Positions 1 through 12,110 of a stretch of DNA of 64,000 nucleotides are shown here, piece after piece. The stretch covers positions 1,875,001-1,939,000 of the forward strand of contig JACCIC010000095.1 in assembly GCA_018907035.1 (NCBI GenBank), in the 5' to 3' direction. Below the pieces are notes generated by a model. It was not told the origin of the DNA. It did no database searches and saw only the letters and a program-made list of their open reading frames with translations. Every line of letters begins with the position of its first letter. Positions within the stretch are counted from its first letter, which is position 1. Made by a program: the position numbers and the translations under genes. This stretch comes from Sycobia sp. Sy_11. Its lineage: Eukaryota > Arthropoda > Insecta > Hymenoptera > Epichrysomallidae.

Positions 1-1330
1 AAGATTTTACGGCGATGCCGCACGCTGTCTACTCGCGCCGAGCGTGCGTATACGATACTTACGAAGGTCGCAGGGACGCGCTCCTCTACCGGCTTCACTT
101 CGCGCACGATTCTTCGCGCGAGAGCTCATTACGTTCGGAGATTTTAGAATGTGTGTTATATATACATAATGATTATTAGCCCACCTCCGCTCTGATATCG
201 GGAGGGCGATTTTCTGTGGGAAATCGAAAGCGAACCTTTTTAACCTTGAAGGCGGCCTAAGAAAATTGTTATAATTATTGGCATAGTAGCCGCTTCGTCT
301 ACGACATCTACGATGATTATTCCAAATTTTTACCACCGTTGGCCCCGCCGAGCAGCCCTCGCTCCAGAAAAATAGTCCAAATTGTGCACCACGATTATCT
401 ATTATATCTTACATTCTGTTGACTTATTTATCAAATAAATATAATCGCGCTCTTTTGCTGCAAAGTCTACTTCGGAGGTTTGAGCAAGCTTAAAAAAAAA
501 AAAAAAGAATAATAAAAATATGACTTTCTAAGTTAGGTCCGTCATCGAAACGTATTTACCTGCGATGACAATTTTGTCGCGAGAAACTTTGATTTCGCAG
601 GCACGTGCATGACGTACTCTCGCAAGTGACAAAAAATTCATCGGTATATGCTTAAGGACCTAAAGAAAAGTGTATAATATTGTATGCAAGTATGTAAATT
701 ATACACCTGACGCGGTTAACAATTATTATTATCTTACGTAAGGTGTAATTTCTCGAATGAGTTGATTAAAAATTTTTAAGTCGGCGAAGAGGAGTTTCGT
801 AAATAAAAATTGCGATTAACGGCAATGAATTTGAACAATTTCGAATACCGATATAAATTATTTCTCGCCGGGTAGTTACCTAATGCCCGCATTCAGGCTT
901 GTTTCGTAGAATATTATATGTACAGAAGCTAAAATAAATTTGCTTATACCAACTATGAAATGGGCATGCAATACCCAAAAATTATATAGAGTTTAAAAAA
1001 TGCTTTCACACTTATCGCAAACTTATATTTCTCCTATAGTTTTCTTCAAAACAAAATTACTGCTTTTTTTTTTTTTTTAATTATTAAAAATGTTTAGTTC
1101 TTCTGTATGCCGTAGGCGGGCCTTTTGGGAATTGCGAACATATTTGGCTTTTGATTTTTCGTACACATATAATAGTCTCGTATACATATAATACACATTT
1201 ATATTACAGTGTGAATCTCGAAGTCATCCATTCGAGTACTATTATACCGATGGCGAGCGCGCGCGCGTTCTAAGTAGGTCAATGAAAACGACGTGCGCGG
1301 CAGCCGCGGATATGTATTATACACAGTATA
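1..1330. other. Intergenic, no gene seen
   Basis: The first 350 bases are GC- and CpG-richer than the AT-rich remainder. A 109-codon open frame on the minus strand (7-336) shows no domain and is probably chance. Short A/T homopolymers occur near 490 and 1060. No RNA gene or mobile element is recognisable. Confidence 0.5.
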
Positions 1331-1359
1331 TAAATGTAATTTTAGCGCCAAGCGCGCGT

Positions 1360-1360
1360 G

Positions 1361-1387
<27 letters not shown>
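1360..1387. repeat. (TA)n microsatellite
   Basis: Pure TA run of about 28 bases, passing into a few TATG units. It directly follows a short alternating CG stretch. Confidence 0.95.
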
Positions 1388-1396
<9 letters not shown>

Positions 1397-1585
1397 GTAT
1401 GCCTGTATGTATCCATATATATAGCTAGTTGGAACTTCCGCATTTCGCCTTTTGAATTTTATAATCGCCGTGCTTCTTTTGCTGCCCCCGCCACCTCCTC
1501 TATGCTTTAACAAACCTTGAGGATAATACTTTAATGTATCTAATAAGCGATAAATTTCAGAAGATTGATATTTTCTTATTATATA

Positions 1586-1588
<3 letters not shown>

Positions 1589-1633
<45 letters not shown>
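1589..1633. repeat. (TA)n microsatellite
   Basis: Uninterrupted TA run of about 45 bases ending in a TGCATACATA variant. Open frames of tyrosine-isoleucine across it are a repeat artefact. Confidence 0.95.
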
Positions 1634-1636
<3 letters not shown>

Positions 1637-1733
1637 TACATACATATATAATCCTTATATTTAATATATCGATTAACGCTGTCAACACGCACGCATTATT
1701 ATTAGACGAACCTTCTACAAACCGTGTTAAAGA

Positions 1734-1736
<3 letters not shown>

Positions 1737-1769
<33 letters not shown>

Positions 1770-1789
1770 CATTATTATTATTATTATTT
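1737..1789. repeat. (ATT)n microsatellite
   Basis: Trinucleotide ATT run of about 53 bases with one C interruption near 1770. Confidence 0.95.
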
Positions 1790-1860
1790 AACCCTTTTCG
1801 ATTAACAGAAAAATTTTTCTCGACATTTCGAAATCATCGCAGCGCGCGTACCGCGCCTCG

Positions 1861-1896
1861 ATTGGCCAATTGCTCTATCGGGTTCATATATATAGC
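1861..1896 (+). promoter_or_regulatory. CCAAT/TATA-like pair
   Basis: A palindromic CCAAT box, ATTGGCCAAT (1861-1870), lies 15 bases before a TATATATAGC-like element (1887-1896). The spacing and order fit a core promoter reading rightwards, with a start expected near 1920. The segment just upstream is locally CpG-rich. No transcript body is recognisable downstream, so this is a motif match only. Confidence 0.25.
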
Positions 1897-2103
1897 AAGC
1901 GCGTGACTTTTTTTTCTAACTCTGCTTCACTCTGCTTTACTTCTCTGGTCTTTTAAAATACAGTATAATGGGCTAGAAAAGTATTATAAAATTATACTAA
2001 TGTTAATATAAATTAACCGTATTTGTGAAAATTATTCAATATTAAATTCTCTTTTATACTAGTAAGTGTGTGTATATACATATTGGGAAGTAAAATCGTT
2101 TAT

Positions 2104-2120
2104 ACGCCCTCTAGTGGCCA
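2104..2120 (-). promoter_or_regulatory. CTCF-like insulator motif
   Basis: The segment ACGCCCTCTAGTGGCCA matches the well-known CTCF core (reverse form GCGCCCYCTRGTGG) at all but its first base. The surroundings are plain AT-rich DNA, so the GC-rich core stands out. Insects have CTCF with a related binding preference. Occupancy cannot be judged from sequence. Confidence 0.4.
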
Positions 2121-2129
2121 GATTTTCAC

Positions 2130-2610
2130 TAACGGAACATTAAACATAACCTTTAAAGCTGAGCAGTTTTCATATTATTTATTTATTTTTGATCAGAAAC
2201 AAATTGTTACGAAAGTTGCAGAAGCTTGCAGATCATAAAAAAAGTTGTTACAATGTTTGCTGTCCTGTTAGTGGATGCGAATGTAAATCAGCTGACAAAT
2301 TATCAGTAATTTTTTACAGCATTATGAGACCAAATGAACGCTTTGTAAACGGATAGTAGATCTTCGGCGGATGCATTATAATAAAATAGTTGCTATACAA
2401 ACGATAATATGGAAACTTTGCCATTATTTCCATCAGAATAGCATTTCTTCGATTACTGGCCCACGATGAAATTAAACTTATATGTAATGTTACTACAGAA
2501 CCTATAACTTATCCAAAGTTTAAAAAAATACAACCGCTCTATATGAACGCTATGGAGCTCTTCGCATTGCTTCCGTCATCTTTGGTTTTAAACACATAGT
2601 CAAGCCGCCG
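2130..2610. other. Unassigned AT-rich DNA
   Basis: About 480 bases of complex, non-repetitive sequence. All frames have frequent stops and no transposase, reverse transcriptase or host domain is recognised. Confidence 0.4.
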
Positions 2611-2611
2611 T

Positions 2612-2613
2612 TT

Positions 2614-2680
<67 letters not shown>
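2612..2680. repeat. Compound (CA)n(TA)n microsatellite
   Basis: CA units (about 2624-2644) pass directly into TA units (2644-2680). A shorter TG run lies at 2786-2801. Confidence 0.95.
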
Positions 2681-2681
<1 letters not shown>

Positions 2682-3049
2682 TATATATAAATTCTTTCAA
2701 TATTCCTTAAAAACTCGGAACATTTAGTCTCTATTGTAATCAATTGAAAGAATCGATTCGGCAAGAATCTAATGGAATCTAATGAATGTGTGTGTGTGTG
2801 TACACAAACATACATACACTCTTTTACTGACTGACTGCTCCTCGTATTTTGCACGTGTGATGTATATTATAATGGAGCACGAAATTATACTTGCTCAAAC
2901 TGGCCAACGAGCGATGGGACCCTATAATATATATATTATAATGGTGCAACTGTAAATTATAAAATGGTGTACGTTCCGCAAAGCGCGTGGGCAGAATATT
3001 CTCTTGGACGCGCGACACATGGCTGAATGTGTCCAAGTGTCGGTCGCTA

Positions 3050-3050
<1 letters not shown>

Positions 3051-3124
<74 letters not shown>
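3051..3124. repeat. (GA)n microsatellite
   Basis: GA run of about 74 bases with one GATA and one GGA interruption. The arginine-glutamate and serine-leucine open frames around it are repeat translations. Confidence 0.95.
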
Positions 3125-3300
3125 GCATAGAACCATGGAGAGACATTTTGGGTAACGACGTGTCTCGAGATCCGATGGTGTTGTGAGTGTTAATGTATAC
3201 GGCATGTAATTGCGCAGTTTCTTGGGTATTGGGTATTTTCTCAACTTCGTGCATCCAAGTCGCGCCGAGAATCGCGCGGACCCGCGCCGTCGGCCGCCCC

Positions 3301-3316
3301 CTTCCTCTCTCTTTCT

Positions 3317-3353
<37 letters not shown>
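3301..3353. repeat. CT/GA inverted microsatellite
   Basis: A CT-rich run (3301-3319) is followed at once by a pure GA run (3321-3353), so the two halves are near-complementary and could fold back. It lies in a CpG-richer segment (about 3240-3500). Confidence 0.9.
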
Positions 3354-3356
<3 letters not shown>

Positions 3357-3539
3357 ATATCCAATGAAGGAAAAACTGCGCGCGGCGTCAATAATTAGCC
3401 TTTCGTACGTAGTCGGTAGAGAAGAGTATCGTCCTCGCGCTCCCGAAATCGGCCGTTCCCTATACCCCGCGGGTTCGACAGCCCGTTCGACGTGAATTAG
3501 AATTTCCGTTTCATGCAATCCCGTGCGTCCGCCATTATA

Positions 3540-6100
3540 ATAGTTTCTTCTTTTTTCTCCATTGTCTTTTTATTTTACGTAATCCCCCTCCACTCCCGTG
3601 CCGAAAATTTAATGGCCACGTTACAGAGGTAGGTAAATCCGTCCGACGTGTCGATGTAAATGCATATTACATATATAATAAGGATTTGACATACATATAC
3701 CGGTAATGTGTAAATGCTTTGGCGTTATTATATATATATGTATATATACACGAATGACTAATAATATGCATTACGAAAAAAAAGGAAGGCAAACGTGACA
3801 AAGAAGTTAAAAGCGTGTAAAAGTGACGAAACTCCGAAGTTTTCTTTCGCCATCGCGCGCGCGCGCTCGGGTCCGAGAATATACGTATATATAGATAGTA
3901 ACCGCGGACCGTATTAGTTCATATTATATAGTATATATAGGCAGAGAAACTACTCTCGGCTCCTATATAATATGAAGACTAGTTCGTTCTATAGGGTTTG
4001 AAGTATTGAGGGAAAAGAGAGAGAGAGAGAGACAGATATGTATGTTTATTTATAAAATAATAAATTGTTACAAATATACATAAAATATATAAAATGTTAT
4101 AAATAGACGTTGCAAAATTTATCGTTTTATTATGTAAGTTGAGAAAAAATAATAATGTGATATATCGTCAGCGTGAAGTTTACAAAATATACTTCCATAT
4201 AGTAAGTAAATTCTCATAACTGCATCGCGGTCTCATTGAAAAGAGGCGCGACGAAAGAAAAATAATAATCACGCGACACATGAAAATTAATAGTTACGAA
4301 CGATAATAACGATTAATACATAGCTCGTAATGAAATTTCTCGTAGTCTACGTCCATCGATCAATGCGATAAGTTACGTCGTAATCACGCGTTTGGCCAAA
4401 TCCGATCGCTCCGCCCGATCGTCCCTTCAATACAATTTCGCGCGGTTATTCAATGTAATCTGGACCGGACACGGAAGATTGCTCGATCTCAGTGGCTACG
4501 GAAACGCGCAGCGCGCATTCGCGATCCTACTCTGAAACAAAAAAAAAAAAAAAAAAAAACCATTTTCCGATATCAAGTAAAATGTTTTGCACCGAGTAAA
4601 TAATTTTTCTCAATTCGGACGACAATCGCCAGTTTTAAGACGACGTGGTTTGATTTAAGCGGATCCCTTCTCAGGACGCTTTCTCAATTTCTGATGAAAA
4701 TTTACTTGGTGCAAGACAGGAAAATATTTACTCGACGACAGGCACTTTTTCCCCTCGGTATTGGCGATGTAGACTGTCTAAAGAAGGAATGCAAGATCCT
4801 AGCCGGATGAAAGCGTATGGACCAAGGGCTCGAAATCAGTGTTGATGATCACGTTAATGCATCGGAGACTGAAATGCCATTCAAACGCTCGCCTTCATTA
4901 CGAATCCCTGCATTTGTATAGGAAAATTATTTTTATCGTAGATTTGTCGAATTATCCCCCAAGTATCGGTTTCGTAATCGAGATTTCGCACGAACGCCCC
5001 ATTAGACAGCGTGCGAAGCGATACCGAAGTTCGGGCTTCGGTCGGCCCCGATTACGCCGTAGCGACCGGAGTTTTTAGCTCTGGGAACTCTTTTCGGGCG
5101 TTTCTTTTTTTTTTTTTTTTATTCAACCATAAACCGATTAATGGCACGGGGATCTGTGGGATTTTTTTTTATTATTTATTTTTTTTTAATTGATATACAC
5201 GAAATCCTGTAAAAACATTAATTACGCGTCGATGTAATCTAATTCTTCAAATGTTATTCTAATTTGATTGTATTATGCGTTAATTATATATTCAAGGTTG
5301 AAAAATGAGGGTTCGAAGTTACGAAGTTAGTGAACAATGAAGTACAATTGAAATGTGATAATTTTTTTGGTTATTTTTAAATAATGTCTGTTTATATAAA
5401 ATTCCATTGCATTGGCAGTCGTTTGCATAAAGTCGCCGAACGAAATTAGCAAAGTCTAACGATTATTGAGATAAGAAGTGCTCTAAGAACGAGGTTCCTA
5501 GTTAATGCACAGCTAAAAATTCCCGGTCTGAGTTAAAACGATTTCGTCAAAGGCTCAGCATGGATCACGTTTGAACCCCCTTTTTTTCATAACAAAAGTA
5601 ATTGGTAATTCATGATTTTAATTTTCAAATATTAACGGAAGAGCTTTATTCACTTTCAATAAGATCCTATTAAATTTAAAGTATAATGTTTACAAATGTT
5701 GGTAAAATATTCGATGAGCATTCTTCAATTTTTACCGCATTAAATACGACGGAAGATCGCAGAAAAGCGATAAACGTTCATATAAAATTTCTAAATATCC
5801 ATATAGAAAGTAAATAATGAATGAATTATCTGCTTTCAAAACTAAAATCTACAAAAATTTTAACAAAAAGTTCATGAATCAAACGATCTCTGTGTTGTTG
5901 TTTTTTATATTTATTATCCAACGAAATCTTGAGTTTTTAAATATGTCATTTTCCGCCTATAATTTAAACCAAATAAATGCAGGTTATATCGAGCTTAACT
6001 GGGCGACGCAGGTGCCACAGACGCTACAAATCCTGTACTTCGTCGAATTGAAAGCTTTGAGGAAGAAAAATGAATGACAATCAATTTGGCAATGCGTGTA
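3540..6100. other. Gene-poor AT-rich stretch
   Basis: About 2.5 kb with no supportable gene. It holds a poly(A) run at 4540-4559, T runs at 5105-5120 and 5162-5190, a short GA run at 4017-4031 and a CG-alternating patch near 3857. Open frames of 60-90 codons here lack any recognisable motif. Confidence 0.45.
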
Positions 6101-6844
6101 CCCAAGTCTTGGACGATTTTTCACGCATCGTTCGGCGATCCTGTAAACAACGAACCGCTCAACCCCGCGGCAGTTATACTTCTACACTGCGCCTCGCAAG
6201 CAATCGGCGGGTTAACCGAGCTCCGTCCAAACCTTCTCCCTCTATCCTCCCTGACTTCGCGCACGGGGCGAAAGTTCGAGCGCGACGACGCCGACTTATT
6301 CCCATTACTCGTCCACGCGCGATTTGTTTTTCGCCAAAAATCTAGCTGATTGAAGAAAGGAAGGAAAAAAAAAAAGGGAACGGCGTTCCCCTTGATCCCG
6401 TTGAATTATTATTGCTTTTGAGTACACAATGAGCCCGCTGCGGCCCCCCGCCCACCCCCCTCCTTTCCCTCTTTCTCACAGGCGCTGCGACGGTGCGACT
6501 CCCGCCGGGGCGGCGCAGCACGAGGGCGCGCGCGCGCGCGTGGCGAATCGACCCAAGAGCAAACACGGGCCCGATCCGCCGGCTCGACCGCCCGCCGCAG
6601 TCGCCTCTCTCCAATATCCACGCGTCCCTTTGTCGCCCTCGAGTGTTAGCGAGCGCCCCGGCGGGCAGGTAGGTGTGCGCTTTGCACTCCGGAAAAACTG
6701 CCGCCAAAAAACGTCGCAGGCACCGAAACAGAGACGTTAAAACGAGCGCGGGGGAAGCGAGAGACGACGGGGACGGGGAGGAAGATGGGACGCGGCCGGG
6801 GTTCTAACTTCCAATGCGTGCCGGCGCACGTCCTCCTTCGATAA

Positions 6845-7058
6845 CGAGAGAGACAGAGTGACAGAGAGCGAGTGAGAGAGAGAGAGAGGGGGGGGGGTCT
6901 GCTCCCCGCCCGCGTCGTTGACAGCTCTGCTCCACGGGAGGTGTTGTGTAGAGGGGCGGTAGGTCGTAAATCAAGGGTCTGGAGGTAAATATTTTGAGGG
7001 CTTCCAGAGAGAGACAGAGGGAGGGGGAGAGAGAGAGAGAGAGATAGAGAGAGAGACA
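6845..7058. repeat. Two imperfect (GA)n tracts
   Basis: GA runs at 6845-6898 and 7006-7058 flank about 100 bases of GC-rich DNA. The first ends in a poly(G) run. Confidence 0.85.
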
Positions 7059-7199
7059 GGACTCGTTGCCGGTCACACGACGCTACGCCGGCGCACGCTC
7101 GCAGAAGGGGCACGCGCTCGTCGACGCGCGCGTGCGTCTAGGAATTATTGCGTGCAATTGGCGACGGGAGGGCCAGGGCGGCGCGTGCATCTGATGCAG

Positions 7200-7238
7200 C
7201 TGTGTGTGTGTGTGTGTGTGTTTATGTGTGCGCGCGCG
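7200..7238. repeat. (TG)n/(CG)n alternating tract
   Basis: TG units (7200-7221), a short TTTA break, then TGTGCGCGCGCGTGT. It is an alternating purine-pyrimidine stretch. Confidence 0.9.
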
Positions 7239-8109
7239 TGTAGGGGCTGCATCGGGAACGGTGGGACGGGGCAGTTTCTTCGTCCGGCGTCGTCGTTCCG
7301 TTGACCCACTGTGCCGTGGCTCCGCGACTCGGCGAGGATAATTGGAACCGTGGGGGGGGGGGTGAGGAAGCAAGTAGAAAGGAAAGATATAGAGAGGAAG
7401 AGAGAGAGAGAGAGGGAGGGAGGGACAGAAACGGTTCTATTATATATTTAGGATCTGTGAGAGAACGACGAAGACGTCACGCGGAATTCCGACGAAAAAC
7501 CTTATATTATACGTCTATACATACGCATATATGTCTTATTTTCGTGCCCGATTTTGCACGGGATTTTTTCTCTTTTTCTTCTCGTCGTTATTGTTCACTT
7601 GTTTTCCTCTTCTTCTCCGTCTCCTTCCGCGCGCGCGCGTGTCCCATTCGTACCTCCCCCCCCCCCCGAGAAGCACCGTAAACCAAGCGACGTCCTCGTC
7701 GTCGTTCCGCGAATCTCTCAACTTACGGGGCAGCCCCGGTCGGCTTTTTACAGCGGCTGCGCCCAGCCTCGCCGGGAGCTTTGCCGCGAGCGCAACACGG
7801 TTTTCTCGAGGAATCGCCGGCTTCGCGTGGATTAATTGCGAAACGGGCGTTATGCCGGGTCGGCCGGCCGTTATCATTGGTAAATTCGGCGGAGGCGCGC
7901 GCGCGCGCGCGCGAGACCCGACGGCGGATCGGCGCGTCGTTGCTCAAGCAAATCGAGGTAATGATCGACCGGGCGATTCTCCGGATAACGATCGATATTT
8001 CGTGCGCGACGAAAACCGGACCCTGAACTTTCTCAAGCTTTCCATTCTATTATGTGCGCTACGCGATCTTGCCCGGGACGTCGCGTCATCGCCCCGCCAT
8101 TAGATCGTA

Positions 8110-9480
8110 ATTCCCGACGTAATGCCTCATTCCCCCCCCCCCTCAGCCTTACAGTATCGAGACAAATGAATAATGTGAAATTTCGTACACATAGAAAATA
8201 ATAATTTTACGTCCGAAAGTTTTATTATAAATCGGTCGTACGAGAATTGTCGAGGATCCAACCATATACGGTAATACCCATTCGAATTCTGGAGGCTGTA
8301 ACCGAATTCCATCTCAATCAAAATTCCTCAGACGCGTGACGATTTTGAGATACCATGAGCTAACCTAAAAATGTAAAACTCCCGGTTTTTCTCGTTGTAT
8401 TAGAGTTTACTGTGAAACATTGAAATACTGTTCATTGTTTTGTTTTTTTTTTCTTTTTTTTTAATCGAACACTACGATTACAATCTGAATGTTCTTACTT
8501 TGTAAAAATAAAACACCGGGGACGCTCAAATAGATTATTTCGTCTTTGAGATTTGTCAATTATTAAATTCACTGGCTTCTAGGATTATCCTTCCTCTCAG
8601 AATCTCTGAATTTCGATACTTCTAAATCTCTATTTTATGATTTGCGGGTGTTTCGTGAGAAAAAAAAGCAAAAAAATCATGCTGTAATACCGCTTAACTT
8701 TTAATACAACCTATGACAGTAATCGCTAATTTTGCCCCTTATACCGTTATATAGCAATTAATTCCAAAACGAGGCTCGGAAATTATTATTCACAACGAGT
8801 ATACTTACTCCGATTAAATCGTCAGTGTCGAATAAATCAGAAATTTATTATTTTCAATTCTTAGCGTATTAACGTTATGTATTGTTCTTTCTTTTAATAT
8901 GCGCAGGAAAATTAAAGGCTTTTGTATAAGAAAAAAAATCACCACAAAAATAACCTATTTAAGGAGAATGAAAAGCAGTAATATTGTTAGTAAGAAAGTC
9001 GCATGTTTGATATAGATAGAGTATTCCGGGTCTAAAGATTTTTATTTTTATTTAGGTATCATTTGGAAGGTATAATTAGAGCTATTTAATTCAATTTTGA
9101 TTCAATCCATCACCAATATCCAATATCCTTTTTTTCATCTCCAAAATCACCCTCCCTGCTGAATTTTTCAGATAAATAGAGAACGCAGAGAAAATACGTG
9201 AAAACCTTTAAGGAACATTCCTCGTCGATTTCAGTACAATTTCCTCTACGGAACTCTAGAAGTACTCCCCCCCCCCTCAAATAATTTATATACGCCATTT
9301 CGAATTGGCGAACGGGAGAAGAGCTACGAAGTCGAAGAGAGGGGAAGGGGGGGGGTAAAAACCATAACGAACCGGAACGAATCATAAAGAACCGGAAATC
9401 TATAAAAACAAAAATCAAGAGCTTAAAAAGTCTCGAAAAAAGGTTAGAACCAACGGACGCGACGGCGTCTGATTTAAAAG
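8110..9480. other. AT-rich DNA, nothing recognised
   Basis: Complex AT-rich sequence with C homopolymers near 8133 and 9268 and a G run near 9348. A 102-codon minus-strand frame (9110-9418) shows no domain. Confidence 0.4.
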
Positions 9481-9484
9481 GGAA

Positions 9485-9954
9485 AAAACAATTACCTCCC
9501 CCCCCCCTGATGCCGATGTTTTCGCGCGCCCGGGACTGCGGGACATCGGTAAGAAAAGGAGGGACGGGGGTGAAAAACAGGACCGTCCATCATGCTCCCT
9601 CTCACTTCCTCTTCATGTTACACAGACGTAAATAAGGACAAAATCCGAGAAGACAGCCAACCTTTATTGAACGAGCCAGGGAGGGGCGGGAGGGCAGGGG
9701 CGCTGTAAAATTGAGCACCGAACACGCGCCTCCCGGGGCTGTAAAATCGCGCCCCGTGCCGGAGTCATCCCCCTCTTCTCCCGTCCCTCTAACGCCTCCA
9801 GCTACCAATACGACACGCGGTACAATTATTGTATCCAGCCGGACGAGAAAAGTCTCTCACTCACTCTCTCTCTCCGTCTCTCTCACTCACTCTCTATCCC
9901 TCCTTGCACCTCGTCTTTACGAATATATAGGGTGCAACGGCGGCGCTGGCGCAA

Positions 9955-9955
<1 letters not shown>
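9485..9955. other. CpG-richer segment
   Basis: GC-rich, with C-rich runs and CT-rich stretches near 9856-9900. The open frame from 9711 is proline- and serine-rich and then runs into the GA repeat. No domain is seen. Confidence 0.3.

Positions 9956-9959
<4 letters not shown>

Positions 9960-10006
<47 letters not shown>
9960..10006. repeat. (GA)n microsatellite
   Basis: Pure GA run of about 47 bases. Confidence 0.95.
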
Positions 10007-10009
<3 letters not shown>

Positions 10010-10089
10010 ATGGCGAACTTTACTATGGCTTTTACATAATGGGCTTTTATTGCCGGGATAGATAGATATATTACTTTGGACATCCGCGC

Positions 10090-10091
<2 letters not shown>

Positions 10092-10144
<53 letters not shown>
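10092..10144. repeat. (TA)n microsatellite
   Basis: Pure TA run, separated from the next tract by only a TATGGC linker. Confidence 0.95.
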
Positions 10145-10148
<4 letters not shown>

Positions 10149-10150
10149 GG

Positions 10151-10151
<1 letters not shown>

Positions 10152-10201
<50 letters not shown>
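10152..10201. repeat. (TA)n microsatellite
   Basis: Second TA run of this doublet, about 50 bases. Confidence 0.95.
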
Positions 10202-10208
<7 letters not shown>

Positions 10209-10413
10209 ATATGACCGTATATATATCGACGTACCGTTGCGCATCGGGCCGCTCGAATTTGCAAGGGAGAAAGAGAGAGAGCGAGAGAGTTCGACTTTTT
10301 CCCTGCATCGCTTTCGAGAGCGAGAGAAAGAGAAAACATTTATATTATACCCTATATGTATATAACAGAAGAGAATATAAATGACGATGAAGTGCGCGGC
10401 TGCAGTTCGCATG

Positions 10414-10416
<3 letters not shown>

Positions 10417-10467
<51 letters not shown>
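10417..10467. repeat. (TA)n microsatellite
   Basis: Pure TA run of about 51 bases. Confidence 0.95.
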
Positions 10468-10469
<2 letters not shown>

Positions 10470-10661
10470 AGGAAGACGCGACGTCACAAAGTCACTTTTA
10501 TGCTTCTATATTCGAGGGGGGTGGGTAGAGAAGGGCAGGGTATTGCCTCGCCGGACGTAACAGACCAGAAACCTAAAGCTGGGAAGCTCCGGTACCTCTG
10601 GGGGGAGGCGCGGGTAAGCCAATTAAATCATTAGCTTTTTGGACAGGACTCTGAGAAACAA

Positions 10662-10690
10662 TGGACACACACACACACGCGCGCGCGCGT
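10662..10690. repeat. (CA)n(CG)n alternating tract
   Basis: CA units followed directly by CG units, about 29 bases of alternating purine-pyrimidine, ending before a G run. Confidence 0.9.
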
Positions 10691-10815
10691 GGGGGGATGT
10701 ATGTTGCCGATGGTTATATTATTACTGCAAATTTCGGATGGATGCCCGTCAACTCTTTCTTGCTTATTATTGAACTTATGAACAGTTTTAGACTTGGTTG
10801 GAAGGCAGTAAAGGT

Positions 10816-10818
10816 ATG

Positions 10819-10872
<54 letters not shown>
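10816..10872. repeat. (TA)n microsatellite
   Basis: TA run with one AAT break, followed by degenerate TATATT-rich sequence to about 10930. Confidence 0.95.
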
Positions 10873-10877
<5 letters not shown>

Positions 10878-10929
10878 TTTATATATATTCAATTTTATAT
10901 ATATTAAATTATTATATATTAAATTTATT

Positions 10930-11700
10930 AGGAATTATTTTTAACGCAACTGCAATTATAAGGTATTTGATAAGCGAATTTATGAAGGCAATGATCGTTA
11001 AATAATGTCTCTCAATTCATTCAATTTATTTGCATTCTTGAGCATTAAGTTTTTGCTCATCTAGACTAAGACATGGATCATTTGGAGCATAGCCCAGGTA
11101 TTAGTAGATATAGATAAATTAATTTTTTTTTTTTCATGGTCTTACAGTCCAATTAAATCGATCGGAAACAATACGTAACAATATCAATGCATATCTACAC
11201 TAACATTAACACATCAATACACAAAAATAATAAAAATAAAAATTAAAATTAAAAATTATAATGACCGTCAGACTGTCCTTGTATACAATCACCCCCGCAG
11301 ACTAATCTAAAAATAAAATATTAGCTGACAAAATTTTGTTAGTATAAGTAAATAAAATACTGTATAAGTAAATAAAATAGTATACAAAATACTGTAAGAT
11401 CAATGAAAAAAAAAATTTATTCATTTGTATATAAGCAGTCGAAAAAAGTACAATTAAAGTATTTTAGATATAGATACCTTTAACTTGATATTTTCATGTT
11501 ACAAATAGCATTATAGCAGTATTATTCTCTTTTAAATACTTTTTTTGGGGCGATGATACTATATTGTCATGTAACAGCGGGCTACTAAGCCGATGAATAC
11601 GTCGCTGTTTGGAGATTCCAATGGCTTTAAACAGGTCGAAAACTTAATTTGACCGTTCTTTTTGATAGCCATTTATTCGTACATTTTCCTTATGTGAAAA
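10930..11700. other. AT-rich DNA, nothing recognised
   Basis: Includes A-rich simple sequence (11221-11260) and a short near-duplicated AGTAAATAAAATA segment (11345-11381). No gene is seen. Confidence 0.4.
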
Positions 11701-11703
11701 AAC

Positions 11704-11705
<2 letters not shown>

Positions 11706-11757
<52 letters not shown>
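11706..11757. repeat. (TA)n microsatellite
   Basis: Pure TA run of about 52 bases. Confidence 0.95.
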
Positions 11758-12064
11758 TATTAAAATTTATTGAAACGACTGTTACATCATTGCATCTGTA
11801 ATCTGCTTATCTATTGCGGTATCGAGCTGTTATACGAATTCTATGTTTCAATTCGATATAATTAATTTCCTTTGTCGATTACCCGAATAAATATGAATGA
11901 AGAATTTATATAGAAGAATTATTCAATTATTAATCTTTCCATGATTCTATCGAACGTCGACAGGTAATTTTACACACGCGCGCGTGCAATCATATATACA
12001 GGTACTTGATAAAAGTGCGCCTAATTCAATCGAACGAAAAAGAATGAAGTATAACGAGATGACA

Positions 12065-12110
12065 AAAGCGAAGAAGAAGACGAAGAAGAAAAAAAAAAGA
12101 AGAAAAGGAT
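12065..12110. repeat. GAA-type purine tract
   Basis: About 45 bases of purines built from GAA/GAC/AAG units with an internal A run. Confidence 0.8.

Larger units (their letters stand above)
6110..8110. other. CpG-rich block, possible 5' gene region
   Basis: About 2 kb of GC- and CpG-rich DNA, the largest such block in the window. It holds GA tracts (6845-6898, 7006-7058, 7391-7416), a GT tract (7200-7238), CG-alternating runs (6527-6540, 7897-7911) and homopolymer G or C runs. A strong splice-donor-like CAG|GTAGGT lies at about 6666-6674. Overlapping open frames on both strands, the longest 190 codons at 7531-8103, are what GC-rich DNA gives by chance. A promoter or non-coding first exon is possible, but no protein is recognised. 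Confidence 0.35.

Noticed and set aside
2922..3518. 198-codon minus-strand frame rich in serine-leucine
   Set aside because: Two GA/CT repeats make up much of it; the rest has no domain and overlaps another open frame.
7531..8103. 190-codon plus-strand frame in the CpG-rich block
   Set aside because: Other frames on both strands are also open over much of it, as GC-rich DNA predicts, and no domain or conserved motif is visible.
10076..10412. Long open frames of tyrosine-isoleucine, and similar ones at every (TA)n tract
   Set aside because: They are translations of dinucleotide repeats, present in several frames and on both strands.
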